Assembly: GCA_964436045.1 (NCBI GenBank)
Contig: CAYTBN010000010.1
Coordinates: 1-64,000, forward strand
DNA length: 64,000 nt
DNA from: CAYTBN01 sp964436045
GTDB taxonomy: Bacteria; Myxococcota_A; UBA796; UBA9615; CAYRNR01
Reading direction: 5' to 3'
Shown piece after piece: positions 1 through 11,098 of this stretch; the stretch's first letter is position 1, and every line of letters starts with the position of its first letter. The notes under the pieces are model-generated. The model made no database searches. It saw nothing but the letters and a program-made list of their open reading frames with translations, and was not told the DNA's origin. A program made the translations under genes and the position numbers.

Positions 1-140
1 GTCGATCCCCCCGGGGAAGATAGGGCTCAGTACCGTTACTGATCGGTGTTCTAGCTTGCCCTGCTCGACGAGGAGGGCCGAGAGGGCCGTGATCCGGGCG
101 TAGCTCTGCGACGTGTGGGCGAGCCCGTTGGTTCGAACAC
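1..140 (-). other. Possible coding fragment running off the window start
   Basis: On the minus strand an open frame contains a protein-like stretch including LAHTSQSYARITALSALLVE, followed by a run resembling the segment after the active site of beta-lactamase-like serine hydrolases. No start codon is visible in this frame, which stays open back past position 218. In DNA this GC-rich that proves little. It could be an end of a divergent gene, a decayed gene, or chance. Nothing else is evident in positions 1-218. Confidence 0.2.
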
Positions 141-218
141 CCCCCCCGGACCCCTGACGAAGTGCAGTCCGGTCGGTCTTGTGGTAAAGACGGTGACCTC
201 CACTAGGCGGGAGACGAA

Positions 219-1736
<1,518 letters not shown>

Positions 1737-1779
1737 TCCCTCCGTGCTTTCCCGTGAAAAAGGGGACGTTCACGAGAAA

Positions 1780-2346
1780 CCGAACTTGTTCACCTCGAGG
1801 ATCGCCAGCAACTGGCGCACGGGCCAGCGCCAGCTGATCTTCAAGCCCGTGGAGTTCCTGGGCAGGTTCCTCCAGCACGTCCCGCCCGTCGGCCACAAGT
1901 TGTCCGCTCCCGGCCGGGACGCGAGTACGGTGCCTACTCGACCGTCATCCGTACGCGGCCCGCCGCGCGCGCTGGCGCGCCCTCGCTGAGGCCGAGGAAT
2001 CCGATCCCGAGAGCGACGCTCACGCGCCCGAGGCGAACCCCGCCCCGCGGATTCCCCGGGTCGCAGCCAGTGCACCTCGGCGTGGGCCGCGCTGCTCTCC
2101 CGTGTCTGGGGGTTCGATCCCCTGGACTGCCCGCGCTGCGGATCCCGGATGGAGATCGTCGCCTTCATCCACGACGCGGATTCCCTGAACCGCATCACCA
2201 ACCACTACGACCTCGACACCGAGATCCCCGCGCTCGAACCCGATGGCCGGTTGCGTCAGCGGCGGTCGCAGGAGTGCGCTTGCCCGCCGACGCTGCCGCT
2301 GCGACTCTCACGTCACCTTGATTCCCATGCGATTCTGAGCCTTTGA
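1780..2346 (+). pseudogene. Decayed IS91-like (Y2-type) transposase C-terminal remnant
   Basis: Pieces of one protein can be read only by switching frames. In frame 1, 1780-1890 gives QLIFKPVEFLGRFLQHVPP. Another frame near 1905-1945 gives REYGAYSTVIRTR. A third near 1970-2062 gives RWRALAEAEESDPESD and onward. Frame 1 again from about 2074 gives SAWAALLSRVWGFDPLDCPR followed by CGSRMEIVAFIHD. The order HVxP, YGxYS, linker, then W-LLxRV-G-DPLxCPRCGxxM-V-AFI with its CPxCG knuckle is the familiar C-terminus of IS91-family transposases. The catalytic N-terminal part (HuH and tyrosine motifs) is absent. At least three frameshifts make this a dead remnant. No terminal repeats were found. Confidence 0.7.
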
Positions 2347-2596
2347 GCCGGACGGCTACGGATCACGCGCGCCTCGACGACCTCGTTTCGGGTCCGACGC
2401 GAGCGGATCTACGGCTGGCCGGAAGGCGAAAGACGCCGTGCTATCGTCGTCGTGGAGGAGGCGAGGAACCTGGATGATGCCGACGCGGCTGGAGTTCGCA
2501 ACGAGCGGGCCGAAATCCGCGATCTGCCCGTGCTTCATGGGGGCGCGAGGAGGTTCAGCCTCGGTGGAGAACGCGATCCAACCGAACGGCTCAAAA
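2347..2596. other. Intergenic stretch between element remnants, nothing recognised
   Basis: About 250 bases without a gene that can be supported. Frames are open here only because the DNA is GC-rich, and no promoter, hairpin or element end was identified. It probably represents eroded mobile-element DNA. Confidence 0.4.
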
Positions 2597-2857
2597 GCAA
2601 TTTCCTACCGCACGAAGTTCCACATGCGTTCGCCGGCGGAGATGGACTGGGAGGAGGTGCGGGCCTTCCTGGTCCACAAACGAGACGTCGATGGCATCAG
2701 CCCATCGACACAGAAGGTGTACGTAGCCTCGCTGAAGTTCCTCTACCAGAAGACGCTGGACCGGCCAGAGGTGATGCGCCCGTGGTGCATGCCGAAGGTG
2801 CCCGAGAAACTGCCGGTGGTGCTCGGCGGTAGCGAAGTGGAGGCGCTGCTGGGCGCC
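2597..2857 (+). pseudogene. Tyrosine recombinase (integrase) N-terminal domain fragment
   Basis: The fragment reads as the SAM-like core-binding domain of a tyrosine recombinase: DWEEVRAFLVHKRDVDGISP, then STQKVYVASLKFLYQKTL, then PKVPEKLPVVLGGSEVEALL. These match the usual order of helix-rich N-domain, LSPSTxxxYxxALRFLY and the PKxPxxLPxVLxxxEV linker to the catalytic domain. The catalytic domain with its R-H-R-Y residues is missing; the frame runs directly into kinase sequence at about 2855. A same-frame ATG at 2438 would give a 193-residue chimeric ORF. Integrases of this type often accompany IS91-family transposases, fitting the remnant upstream, although here the order is reversed. Confidence 0.65.
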
Positions 2858-3177
2858 CTCGGTTTCGCTCATGGTCGTGGCATCGTGCACCGGGACATCA
2901 AGCCACCGAACATCCTGCTTGCCCGGCTGGCCGACGGGAGTCTGCAGCCCAAGCTGGTGGACTTCGGCATCGCCATGATCCGAGCCGACCTCCCCGGGGG
3001 TGGCGGGCCAAGGGGATGACACGCCAGGAACAGGCCTTCGGAACGCCGGGATACATGAGTCCGGAGCAGATCCAGGGCGCGGCCGGGGTGGACCGCATCC
3101 GGACCGCCACCAACCATCTCCAAAGGGGGCGGGAACCCGACGAGCCGTCGCGGATTCCCGGCGCCCCGCCGCCGTGA
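2856..3177 (+). pseudogene. Ser/Thr protein kinase core fragment (subdomains VIb-VIII)
   Basis: The sequence continues in the integrase frame with GFAHGRGIVHRDIKPPNILL, then KLVDFGIAM, i.e. the catalytic HRD and DFG motifs of a Hanks-type kinase. After about position 3000 the frame changes, and the activation-segment end GTPGYMSPEQ is read in another frame ending at TGA 3175-3177. There is no glycine-rich loop, no VAIK lysine and no C-lobe, so it cannot be an active kinase. It is debris of a gene like the intact kinase at 36.5-38.5 kb, though not an obvious copy of it. A duplication or recombination event placed it against the integrase piece. Confidence 0.7.
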
Positions 3178-3237
3178 GGGCGCGCTCCGCGCCGGTTCCT
3201 GCCCTCGCCAGCAGCGCGCCGCGCCCGGTATAACGGG

Positions 3238-3840
3238 GTGACGAGGGAGGTGCCCGTGTCCGCGTGGGTCGGGTGGAAGTGCGGAGTCGTGGTGGCCGGG
3301 ATCAGCCTCGGCCTGGCGATGGGCTGCACGGAGTTCCCGACCGGTGGACCCGCGGGCGACGCTGACAGCACGGGCGACGACGACACCGCCGATCCCTGCG
3401 GGGAGCCGGCGGAGGCCGAGCCGGGTCCCGCCGACGATGCCTGCACATCGACCGAGCCCTACGAGTAGTTCGAACCGGCGATGGAGATCATGTGGCAGTG
3501 GTCGGCTCCCGTCGACGAACCGGAGCACTTCCAGGTGCTCAGCTTTCCGCTGGTGATCGACCTGACAGACGACGACGGTGACGGCACCATCGGCAGCGGC
3601 GACGTTCCGGACGTGGTGTTCATCGGAATGGCCGACCAGACCTGGTCCGCCAACGGGTTGCTGCGGGCGGCCAGCGGCGCAGACGGCAGCGAGCTGTGGT
3701 TCGACACCAGCGGCCACGAGCTGCCCAGTGGATTCGGCCCGGCCGCGGGCGAGCTGGTGGCTTCCTCTCCGGGACCCGAGATTGTGGTCATGGACGTGGA
3801 CAACAACATGGTGTCGCTGCTCGGCACCACCTGCGAGTGA
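3238..3840 (+). pseudogene. VCBS/FG-GAP-type lipoprotein interrupted by an in-frame TAG
   Basis: A GTG start (3238, or GTG 3250/3256) begins a signal peptide ending in LAMGC, then an acidic GDDDT linker. The frame hits TAG at 3466-3468 and continues without shift from 3469 to TGA 3840, reading FEPAMEIMWQWSAP, then DLTDDDGDGTIGSGDVPDVV and GADGSELWFDTSG. That second part is a typical start of VCBS/FG-GAP beta-propeller repeats in secreted myxobacterial proteins. Intact relatives are usually several hundred residues longer, so it is also truncated at the 3' end. Most likely a nonsense-inactivated, truncated gene. If re-initiated at ATG 3481, the second half would lack an export signal. Confidence 0.6.
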
Positions 3841-3847
3841 GGCCCTG

Positions 3848-5098
3848 ATGCGCTCCCGATCCCTTGCCCTTGCCCTTGCCTTTGCCCTTGCCCTTGCCCT
3901 CTCCGGCTGCCCCGGCGACGACGACGACACTGCGGGTGACGACGACGCGACCGGCGACGACGACGCGAGCGGTGACGACGACACCACGGACCCGGGAGTC
4001 TGGGACGGCGGCTCGCCGATCGTGGTCACCGTCGACGGGCAGGCGATGATCGAGGGTTCCTTCGACGGTGAGGGGCCCATCTGGTGGGCGCTGGACACCG
4101 GGGCTGCGCGCACGTACGTGGACGAGAACCTGACGGGCACCAGCAACAACGTGATCGGCGACGTGGTCATCGGACCGCTGGAGTTCGACGACAAGCAGGT
4201 CGGCAGCGTCGGGCTGGAGGATGCCGAGGCGTTCATCGGCTGGGACCTGGGGGGGCTGGCGGGTCAGGATATCTTCGCCGACCGCTTCGTGGCCCTGGAC
4301 TACGCCGGCCTCGCGGCCCACTTCCTGGACGAGCCCCCGACCGAGCCGCCGCCCGCGACGACCGCCACCGAGCCGTCCACGTCGGTCTATTCGTTGCCCT
4401 CCTCGATCCCGGTGATGGAGGCCTCGGTGTCCGGACCCGGCGGGCAGGCCGACATCGACCTGATCGCGGACACCGGATCCGGAGTCACCCTGTTGCTGGA
4501 GTCGGTCTTCGACGCCATCGACGACGGCAGCCTTCTCCGGCTGGAGGGCTACATCTGGGGGACCAACTACGGATTCGACGACGGCTTTCTGACCCGGATC
4601 CCGACTTTGTCCGCCGGGGACGGCGCCGCGGTCGACGTGGCGTACTCCTGGGCGGTCGTGATCCCCGACGACAACCACCTCTGGGCCCTGCTGGAGGGCA
4701 ACGGGATCTTCGCCGACGGGTTCCTCGGCTACCCGTTCTACCGACGTTTCGTGGTCGGCGTCGACGGCCACGAGGACCGCTACCTGTGGTGGCCCTACGA
4801 GGGCGACGACCACGTGGATCCCCAGGAGTGGACGCGGATCGGTGTCGAGCCGACCTGGCGGGACGGGGGATTCACCGTCGAGATGCTCTACCGGCCGAGT
4901 GACGCGGAGGACCAGGGCATCGAGGTGGGCGATCGGATCACGGCGATCGACGGCACCGACCTCACCGGTTCGACCCTCGACGACCTCAAGCACCTGCTCC
5001 GCGGGGACGTGGGCGATACACGCGTCCTCGACCTGCAACGCGGCGACCTGGATATCCAGTTCACCGTCTCCATCGACGACCTCCTGCCGAGGCCCTGA
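3848..5098 (+). CDS. Aspartyl-protease-like/PDZ lipoprotein, tandem copy 1
   Basis: This 416-residue predicted lipoprotein has a signal peptide ending in ALALSGC and an Asp/Gly/Thr/Ala linker. Two lobes follow, each with an aspartic-protease signature: D83-T-G-A and D208-T-G-S, the latter followed by a hydrophobic strand. The two-lobe DTG...DTG layout is like pepsin-type enzymes or an internally duplicated retropepsin domain. The last 90 residues resemble a PDZ domain (GIEVGDRITAIDGTDL, then LRGDVGDTRVLDLQR). It likely acts at the outer membrane or periplasmic face, perhaps cutting or binding peptides; activity is inferred. ATG 3848 is chosen because it starts the signal peptide, although the frame is open upstream to 3578. 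It overlaps the next gene at TGATG. Confidence 0.75.
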   Translation: MRSRSLALALAFALALALSGCPGDDDDTAGDDDATGDDDASGDDDTTDPGVWDGGSPIVVTVDGQAMIEGSFDGEGPIWWALDTGAARTYVDENLTGTSNNVIGDVVIGPLEFDDKQVGSVGLEDAEAFIGWDLGGLAGQDIFADRFVALDYAGLAAHFLDEPPTEPPPATTATEPSTSVYSLPSSIPVMEASVSGPGGQADIDLIADTGSGVTLLLESVFDAIDDGSLLRLEGYIWGTNYGFDDGFLTRIPTLSAGDGAAVDVAYSWAVVIPDDNHLWALLEGNGIFADGFLGYPFYRRFVVGVDGHEDRYLWWPYEGDDHVDPQEWTRIGVEPTWRDGGFTVEMLYRPSDAEDQGIEVGDRITAIDGTDLTGSTLDDLKHLLRGDVGDTRVLDLQRGDLDIQFTVSIDDLLPRP

Positions 5099-6357
5099 TG
5101 CGCCCCCAATCCCTTGCCCTTGCCCTTGCCCTCGCCGTCTCCGGCTGCCCCGGCGACGACGACGACACCACAGCCAGCGACGACGACGCCACCGGGGACG
5201 ACGACACCAGCGGCGATGACGACACCAGCGGCGACGACGACAGCGCGGACGACGACGACAGCGCCGACGACGACGCCAGCTACGACTGCTGGGCATCGCC
5301 GCTTCAGACCGCGGTGGCCGCCGACGGGTCGGGCCTGATCCGGGGTTCCATCGACGAACACGAGATCTGGTACGTGATCGACACCGCGGCCCAGGTGGTG
5401 TTCGCCGATCTGGAGATCAGCGACGATTTCACCGGCTACTTCACCGCCGCCGTCCAGGTGGGCCCCTTCGACCTGCCGGAGTGGCAATGTAAGGGCCGGG
5501 ACCTGTCGCCCAACCAGGCATTCATCGGCGTCGATGTGGGCGCCCTGTACGGCCAGGACCTGATGATGCAGTCCTACACGGTGCTGGACCCGTCGCTGCC
5601 CCTGGCCCATGTCTGTCCCGGCCCCCTCGTCGAGCCACCTCCCTGGCTCGGCGAACCACCCCTGAGCCAGGCCTACGAGCTGCAGAACCAGTTCCCGGTC
5701 ACGGGCATCGACCTGGGGTTGGCCGATCCGGTCCCGGTGATGGTCGACACAGGCCAGGCGCTGACCTATCTGACCCAGAGCGTCTTCGACCAGGTGGACG
5801 ATGGTGCCCCCCGGCTGGATGGCTGGGTGTTCTCCACCAACTATGGTTCGGACCAGGGATTCGTCAGTCGAGTGCCCCAGCTGGCCGTCGGGGGAGATGT
5901 GCTGAACGACGTGGAGGTCGTCGTGCTCCCGGACGACTACCACCTGGCGTCGTTGCTGTCCGCGTCGGGCGTGGACATCCAGGGGTTCCTGGGCAACAAC
6001 GTGCTGGGCCGCTACGCCCTCGGGGTCGACGGCGCCTCCTCGATCTACCACCTGTGGCCCGTCACCTCGCCGTGGGCCGAGGTCGATCGCTGGGTGCGGG
6101 TCGGCATCGAGGTGACCTGGCGCGACGGCGCCTATCCGGTCGAGTACGTGCTCTCGCCGTCCGATGCGGCCGATCAGGGCATCGCGGTAGGCGACCTGCT
6201 GCAGGCGATCGACGACATCGATGTGGCCACTCTCGGTGGCCTGGCCGAGATTCACGCCGCCCTCCGCGGCACCCCCGGCGACACCCGCCGACTGACCCTG
6301 GACGGCGCCGCCGGCAGCTACGAGCTCGAGGTCCAGGTCCAGGACCTGCTTCCCTAG
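5098..6357 (+). CDS. Aspartyl-protease-like/PDZ lipoprotein, tandem copy 2
   Basis: This 419-residue paralogue of the preceding gene starts at ATG 5098 inside the previous stop (TGATG), so the two are translationally coupled. The layout is the same: lipobox ALAVSGC, a longer acidic linker, two protease-like lobes and a C-terminal PDZ-like domain (GIAVGDLLQAIDDIDV, then LRGTPGDTRRL). The first catalytic signature is altered to D95-T-A-A while the second keeps D217-T-G-Q, so this copy may be inactive or act as a partner of the first. The bases around both starts are nearly identical (aggccctgatgcg...), which points to tandem duplication. Confidence 0.75.
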   Translation: MRPQSLALALALAVSGCPGDDDDTTASDDDATGDDDTSGDDDTSGDDDSADDDDSADDDASYDCWASPLQTAVAADGSGLIRGSIDEHEIWYVIDTAAQVVFADLEISDDFTGYFTAAVQVGPFDLPEWQCKGRDLSPNQAFIGVDVGALYGQDLMMQSYTVLDPSLPLAHVCPGPLVEPPPWLGEPPLSQAYELQNQFPVTGIDLGLADPVPVMVDTGQALTYLTQSVFDQVDDGAPRLDGWVFSTNYGSDQGFVSRVPQLAVGGDVLNDVEVVVLPDDYHLASLLSASGVDIQGFLGNNVLGRYALGVDGASSIYHLWPVTSPWAEVDRWVRVGIEVTWRDGAYPVEYVLSPSDAADQGIAVGDLLQAIDDIDVATLGGLAEIHAALRGTPGDTRRLTLDGAAGSYELEVQVQDLLP

Positions 6358-6377
6358 ACAACGCCCTGACGCGGCCG

Positions 6378-6427
6378 GAGCCCGGCGCCAGCCGAACCCC
6401 GGCGCCAGCCAGAGCCCGGCGCTAGCC
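6378..6427 (+). repeat. Three imperfect 16-17 bp direct repeats
   Basis: Three head-to-tail units of the form GA(G/A)CCC(C)GGCGC(C/T)AGCC occupy 6378-6393, 6394-6410 and 6411-6427, just after the second protease-like gene and before a transporter promoter. Function unknown; slippage product or binding-site array. Confidence 0.6.
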
Positions 6428-6436
6428 GCGCAAGAC

Positions 6437-6465
6437 TCGACCGGCCATCGCCTTTTCAGTAGACT
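6437..6465 (+). promoter_or_regulatory. Candidate housekeeping promoter for the downstream MFS gene
   Basis: TCGACC (6437-6442), a 17-base spacer and TAGACT (6460-6465); four of six matches in each box. It lies 58 bases before the ATG at 6524. Read by eye. Confidence 0.4.
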
Positions 6466-6523
6466 GCGCGCGCCCCGGGCGTCTCGCGGCCGGGCGCGTA
6501 CTGTATGTCGAGGGGAGTCGAGC

Positions 6524-8368
6524 ATGGGCGCACCTGCTGGTGGTGACGAAGCCAAGAGTCCGCTGAAGGAGATCACCCAGCCGTTCGTGGACCTGGTCCA
6601 CGCACCGCGCGCGCTGTGGGGCATCAACATCGCCTACGTGCTCGAGGGTCTCGTCTACTTCGGGATGCTCGGCTACCTGGCGATGCACTTCTCGGACTTC
6701 ATCTTCCAGGGAGTCGAGCACGCTGACGAGTGGTCCCACAACATGGTGATGGTGCTCACCGCGGGCATCACCCTGTCGATGATCGGCCTGGGCTGGGTCT
6801 GCGACAAATGGGGGGTCCGCAAGGCGCTGCTGACGGCGTTCGTGTTCCTGCTGGCCGGCCGGATCGTGATATCGGCGGCACCCACGCTGCTGGGCATGGA
6901 ACCCGCCGGTCTGGGGTCGGCCCTGCACCTGACCACCATGGGGGGCATCCTGCTGGTGGTCATCGGCTACGGCATGTACCAGCCGTCGGCGTACGCGGCG
7001 GTGCGCCAGTTCACCACACCGAAGACCGCGGCGATGGGCTTCGCCATGCTCTACGCCCTGATGAACCTGGGTGGATGGCTGGTGACCTTCGGCTTCCTGC
7101 TGCGCGACGACAAGCCCTTCGACATCCAGTGGAAGTTCATCGACTTCAGCATCCCCTGCCTGGGGCTCGGGATCACCGGCACCTACTGGGTCTATACATC
7201 GCTCACCGTGGTGGCGTTGATCTCGACCATCATCCTGCTCAGCCGCAAGACGGTGGCCAACGCGATCAAGACCGCCAAGGAGGAGACCGCTCGCATCAAG
7301 GCCGAGGAGGATTCGGCCAAGAGCGAGGAGACCAAGGCCGAGGAGGCCGCCGAGAAGGCCGAGGCCGCCGCGGCGCGGCTGGAGAACATTGAGATCCTGC
7401 CCTGGTACGTCTGGGTCCTCTACCTGGCGATCATCGGCGCGGCGTCGACCATGGGAGAGATGGGCGGGTTCTACATCGCCGGTCTGGTGATCGCCGAGCG
7501 GACCGCGTTCAGCGTGCTGGCGATGCGGGGTGCAGCCAAGATCGAGCGTACGGGTGAGAGCCTGGGCCGGGCGGGGGAGCCGCAGATGTTCCCCCTCCAC
7601 GTCTGGTTGCTACTGGCAGGCATCGTGATCGCCATCTTCTGGCGCATCCCTGCGCCCTACGCCTACTACATCGGCGGCGCGGTGATCGGCATGCCGCTGG
7701 TGCTGCGATTGCTCCCGGAGGGCGCCCGGGACGGAGCTCTGGGGTGGATCGGTCGTCACCCGCTCGCGGACGCCAAGTTCTTCTACTTCATCTTCGCCCT
7801 GATCCCGGTGCAGACCCTGTTCACCTACAACTGGCTGGTGCTGCCCCAGTACATCAACCGGGCCTTCGACGGCTGGATCGGCGAGAAGTTCGAGATCGCC
7901 GCCAACCTCAATCCGATCCTGATCTTCATCGCGGTACCGATCATCGCGGCGGTCACCCGCAAGGCCAACGTGTTCAACATGATGATCTGGGGAACCCTGG
8001 TGATGGCTGCGCCGGCCTTCCTGCTCGCCATCGGGGCCTACTGGTGGACCCTGTTCCCCTACATCTTCATCATGACCATCGGCGAGGCCATGTGGCAGCC
8101 GCGGTTCTTGCAGTACGCCGCCGAGATCGCGCCGGAGGGCCGCACCGGCGAGTACATGGGCGTGGCCCAGCTGCCCTGGTTCCTGACCAAGATGCTTGCC
8201 CCCCTGCTGCTCACCGGCTGGGCGATGGACCGCTACTGCCCCGTGGAGGGCGAGGCCGACACCCGGACCATGTGGTTCGTCTTCGCCACGATCGCCATGC
8301 TCTCGACCTTCCTGCTGATCGTGGCCAAGGGCTGGATCGGCCGCGACTTCAAGACCAAGGCTGACTAG
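6524..8368 (+). CDS. Large MFS transporter related to the POT superfamily, with coiled-coil insert
   Basis: This 614-residue polytopic membrane protein has two hydrophobic halves of about six segments. They are separated at about residues 239-290 by a charged Ala/Glu/Lys-rich helix (repeats such as TKAEEAAEKAEAAAARLEN), likely a cytoplasmic coiled coil. YVLEGLVYFGMLGYLAMHF near the N-terminus resembles the first POT helix but lacks the ExxER motif seen in the transporter at 219, so substrate and coupling may differ. GMYQPSAYAAVRQF and GEAMWQPRFLQYAAE have the feel of POT/MFS signature loops. The ATG at 6524 has GAGGGGAG 5-12 bases upstream. It stands as a single gene with a candidate promoter. 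Confidence 0.75.
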   Translation: MGAPAGGDEAKSPLKEITQPFVDLVHAPRALWGINIAYVLEGLVYFGMLGYLAMHFSDFIFQGVEHADEWSHNMVMVLTAGITLSMIGLGWVCDKWGVRKALLTAFVFLLAGRIVISAAPTLLGMEPAGLGSALHLTTMGGILLVVIGYGMYQPSAYAAVRQFTTPKTAAMGFAMLYALMNLGGWLVTFGFLLRDDKPFDIQWKFIDFSIPCLGLGITGTYWVYTSLTVVALISTIILLSRKTVANAIKTAKEETARIKAEEDSAKSEETKAEEAAEKAEAAAARLENIEILPWYVWVLYLAIIGAASTMGEMGGFYIAGLVIAERTAFSVLAMRGAAKIERTGESLGRAGEPQMFPLHVWLLLAGIVIAIFWRIPAPYAYYIGGAVIGMPLVLRLLPEGARDGALGWIGRHPLADAKFFYFIFALIPVQTLFTYNWLVLPQYINRAFDGWIGEKFEIAANLNPILIFIAVPIIAAVTRKANVFNMMIWGTLVMAAPAFLLAIGAYWWTLFPYIFIMTIGEAMWQPRFLQYAAEIAPEGRTGEYMGVAQLPWFLTKMLAPLLLTGWAMDRYCPVEGEADTRTMWFVFATIAMLSTFLLIVAKGWIGRDFKTKAD

Positions 8369-8454
8369 CGTCCATCGAATAGTTCGCGCTCATTCCCGTC
8401 GAACTCACTTGCGGGGCCGGTTCGTGCGATGATCGGTCCCGGGAGGAGCCTGGA

Positions 8455-8895
8455 ATGCGCCTGCGCGTCGTCGTGCTGATCGCCATCGGAACCCTGCTGT
8501 TGACCGGTTTCGACGCTTGCGGAAACGCCCCGCTGACCGGGGGGGAAGAGGTCGCCGCGGCGATCCCGGTTCCCGAGACCGAGACCGAGACCGAGACCGG
8601 GGCCGAGGCCGAGGCCGAGACCGAGACCGAGACCGAGACCGAGTCCGGGGCCGGGTCCGAGACACCCCTCTCGACCGCGACGAGCGAGTGCACGCAGGTT
8701 CCCGCCGATCTGCCGCTGGACGAACGCTGCAAGATGGCTGGCGCGGCGGTCCACACCTTCACCAACGCCTGCGTGGGCGGGTGCAGGGCCAAGGAACAGA
8801 TGATGATGTGCGGCCAGGCGATGACCCAGGGCTGCCGTTGCCCGGACGGGCAATGCATCGACGAGGCGACCGGTTGCTGCCGCGCGATTCGTTAG
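8455..8895 (+). CDS. Small secreted Cys-rich protein with Glu-Thr repeat linker
   Basis: This 146-residue protein has a hydrophobic N-terminal segment (residues 4-19) ending near DAC; the lipobox is poor, so it may be a secreted protein or an atypical lipoprotein. Residues about 40-68 are a low-complexity run of Glu-Thr and Glu-Ala pairs coded by GAGACC/GAGGCC hexamers. The C-terminal 70 residues hold about nine cysteines (CRAKEQMMMCGQAMTQGCRC, then CIDEATGCC), suggesting a small disulphide-bonded domain exposed outside the cytoplasm. ATG 8455 follows GGAGG by about 7 bases. No family recognised. Confidence 0.65.
   Translation: MRLRVVVLIAIGTLLLTGFDACGNAPLTGGEEVAAAIPVPETETETETGAEAEAETETETETESGAGSETPLSTATSECTQVPADLPLDERCKMAGAAVHTFTNACVGGCRAKEQMMMCGQAMTQGCRCPDGQCIDEATGCCRAIR
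8575..8664 (+). repeat. Hexanucleotide microsatellite (GAGACC/GAGGCC) inside a CDS
   Basis: About 14 copies of a six-base unit, mostly GAGACC with GAGGCC variants, encode the Glu-Thr/Glu-Ala linker. The unit is in frame, so copy-number change lengthens or shortens the linker without a frameshift. The same unit, inverted, occurs in secG (38932-39089). Confidence 0.85.
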
Positions 8896-8939
8896 AACCG
8901 AACTGAGCCTGCCGCGAGTCGGCGGGATGGAGGTGATGT

Positions 8940-10163
<1,224 letters not shown>

Positions 10164-10186
10164 CGGTCCGGCACCGGGCGCCCTGT

Positions 10187-11098
10187 CTATCTCCAGCGGA
10201 AATCATCCATGGCCTGGGATTCGTCCCAGTCATGGGTGAAGCCTGTGGCCGCCCGGAAGGCGGAGTCGTCGACCACCACGGGGTGCTTGAGGTGATTGAC
10301 CGCCCCCGGGGGTAGATCGGGCAGGCCGAAGTGGCCGGTCATCAGCGGGAACAGGGGCTCGAGCAGGGGCACGTTGACCCTGTCGGTGACCCGGATCAGC
10401 AACGACAGGGGAACCGGGTCGGGCCCGGCGACGTTGTAGACCCCCCTCAATCCGCCATCGAGCGCCGCACAGATCGCGGTGACCGCGTCCTTTTCGTGCA
10501 TGAACTGATACAGGGGATCGAACCCCATGATGGTCGGAACGTAGCTGCCCCGGAGGTACTGGGCCAGCGTCCCGTATTCGGCCGGGCCCAGCGTGTAGCA
10601 CATGCGAAGCACCGCCGTGGATATCTTCGGGTGTCGCCACAGGGCCGTGCCGGCGTACAGGTCGGCCGCGACCATGTCCGCCAGCTCGGGGAAGGTCGAC
10701 ACCGCCAGGGGGGGATCCTCCTCGGTGTGATACAGCGGCGTGTCCGGTGCGGCGCCGTAATAGGTGTGACGGCCGATGAAGATCGCCTGGCCCACGCCAT
10801 AGCGCGCACATCGATCGAACACGGCCCGGGTGCCACCGAGGTTGATGCGGTAGCGGCGCTCCAGGCCCGCGGAGAAATGGGTCACCGTGCCCATGTGGAT
10901 CACCGCGTCCGGTCGTCGTGTGCGGAAAACGTCCTCCGCCGGCCGTTTGCGGATGTCCGCGCGGAAGACCTCGACCCCCCGTGGCGCCGCCGGCCAGGGG
11001 CGCAGATCGATGCCCAGCACCTGGTGATCCTCGAGCACGAGCCGCTCGGCGACCATCCGGCCCAATCCGCCGGAGATCCCGGTGACCAGGACCTTCAC
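10187..11098 (-). CDS. NAD-dependent epimerase/dehydratase family protein (extended SDR)
   Basis: This 303-residue Rossmann-fold protein starts with VLVTGISGGLGRMVAERL (the TGxxGxxG nucleotide site), then a D-R acceptor strand for NAD(P). VIHMGTVTHF matches the SDR strand-4 loop. The usual YxxxK catalytic pair is not clear: RHTYYGAA has the tyrosine but no lysine four residues on. The substrate-binding half contains NVAGPDPVPLSLLI, typical of sugar-epimerase-like SDRs. Its start overlaps the stop of the acyltransferase by 4 bases (11095-11098), so the two form an operon on the minus strand. A role in modifying an envelope lipid or sterol-like substrate is possible but only inferred from the partner. 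Confidence 0.8.
   Translation of the reverse strand: MKVLVTGISGGLGRMVAERLVLEDHQVLGIDLRPWPAAPRGVEVFRADIRKRPAEDVFRTRRPDAVIHMGTVTHFSAGLERRYRINLGGTRAVFDRCARYGVGQAIFIGRHTYYGAAPDTPLYHTEEDPPLAVSTFPELADMVAADLYAGTALWRHPKISTAVLRMCYTLGPAEYGTLAQYLRGSYVPTIMGFDPLYQFMHEKDAVTAICAALDGGLRGVYNVAGPDPVPLSLLIRVTDRVNVPLLEPLFPLMTGHFGLPDLPPGAVNHLKHPVVVDDSAFRAATGFTHDWDESQAMDDFRWR

Noticed and set aside
3466..3468. TAG read as pyrrolysine or another recoded codon
   Set aside because: No pyrrolysine genes or recoding signal are visible and the gene is also truncated, so a nonsense mutation is simpler.
5174..5280. Acidic GAC/GAT-rich repeats as a non-coding repeat element
   Set aside because: They are in-frame low-complexity linkers of lipoproteins, recurring at 3925-3990 and elsewhere, so they are coding.
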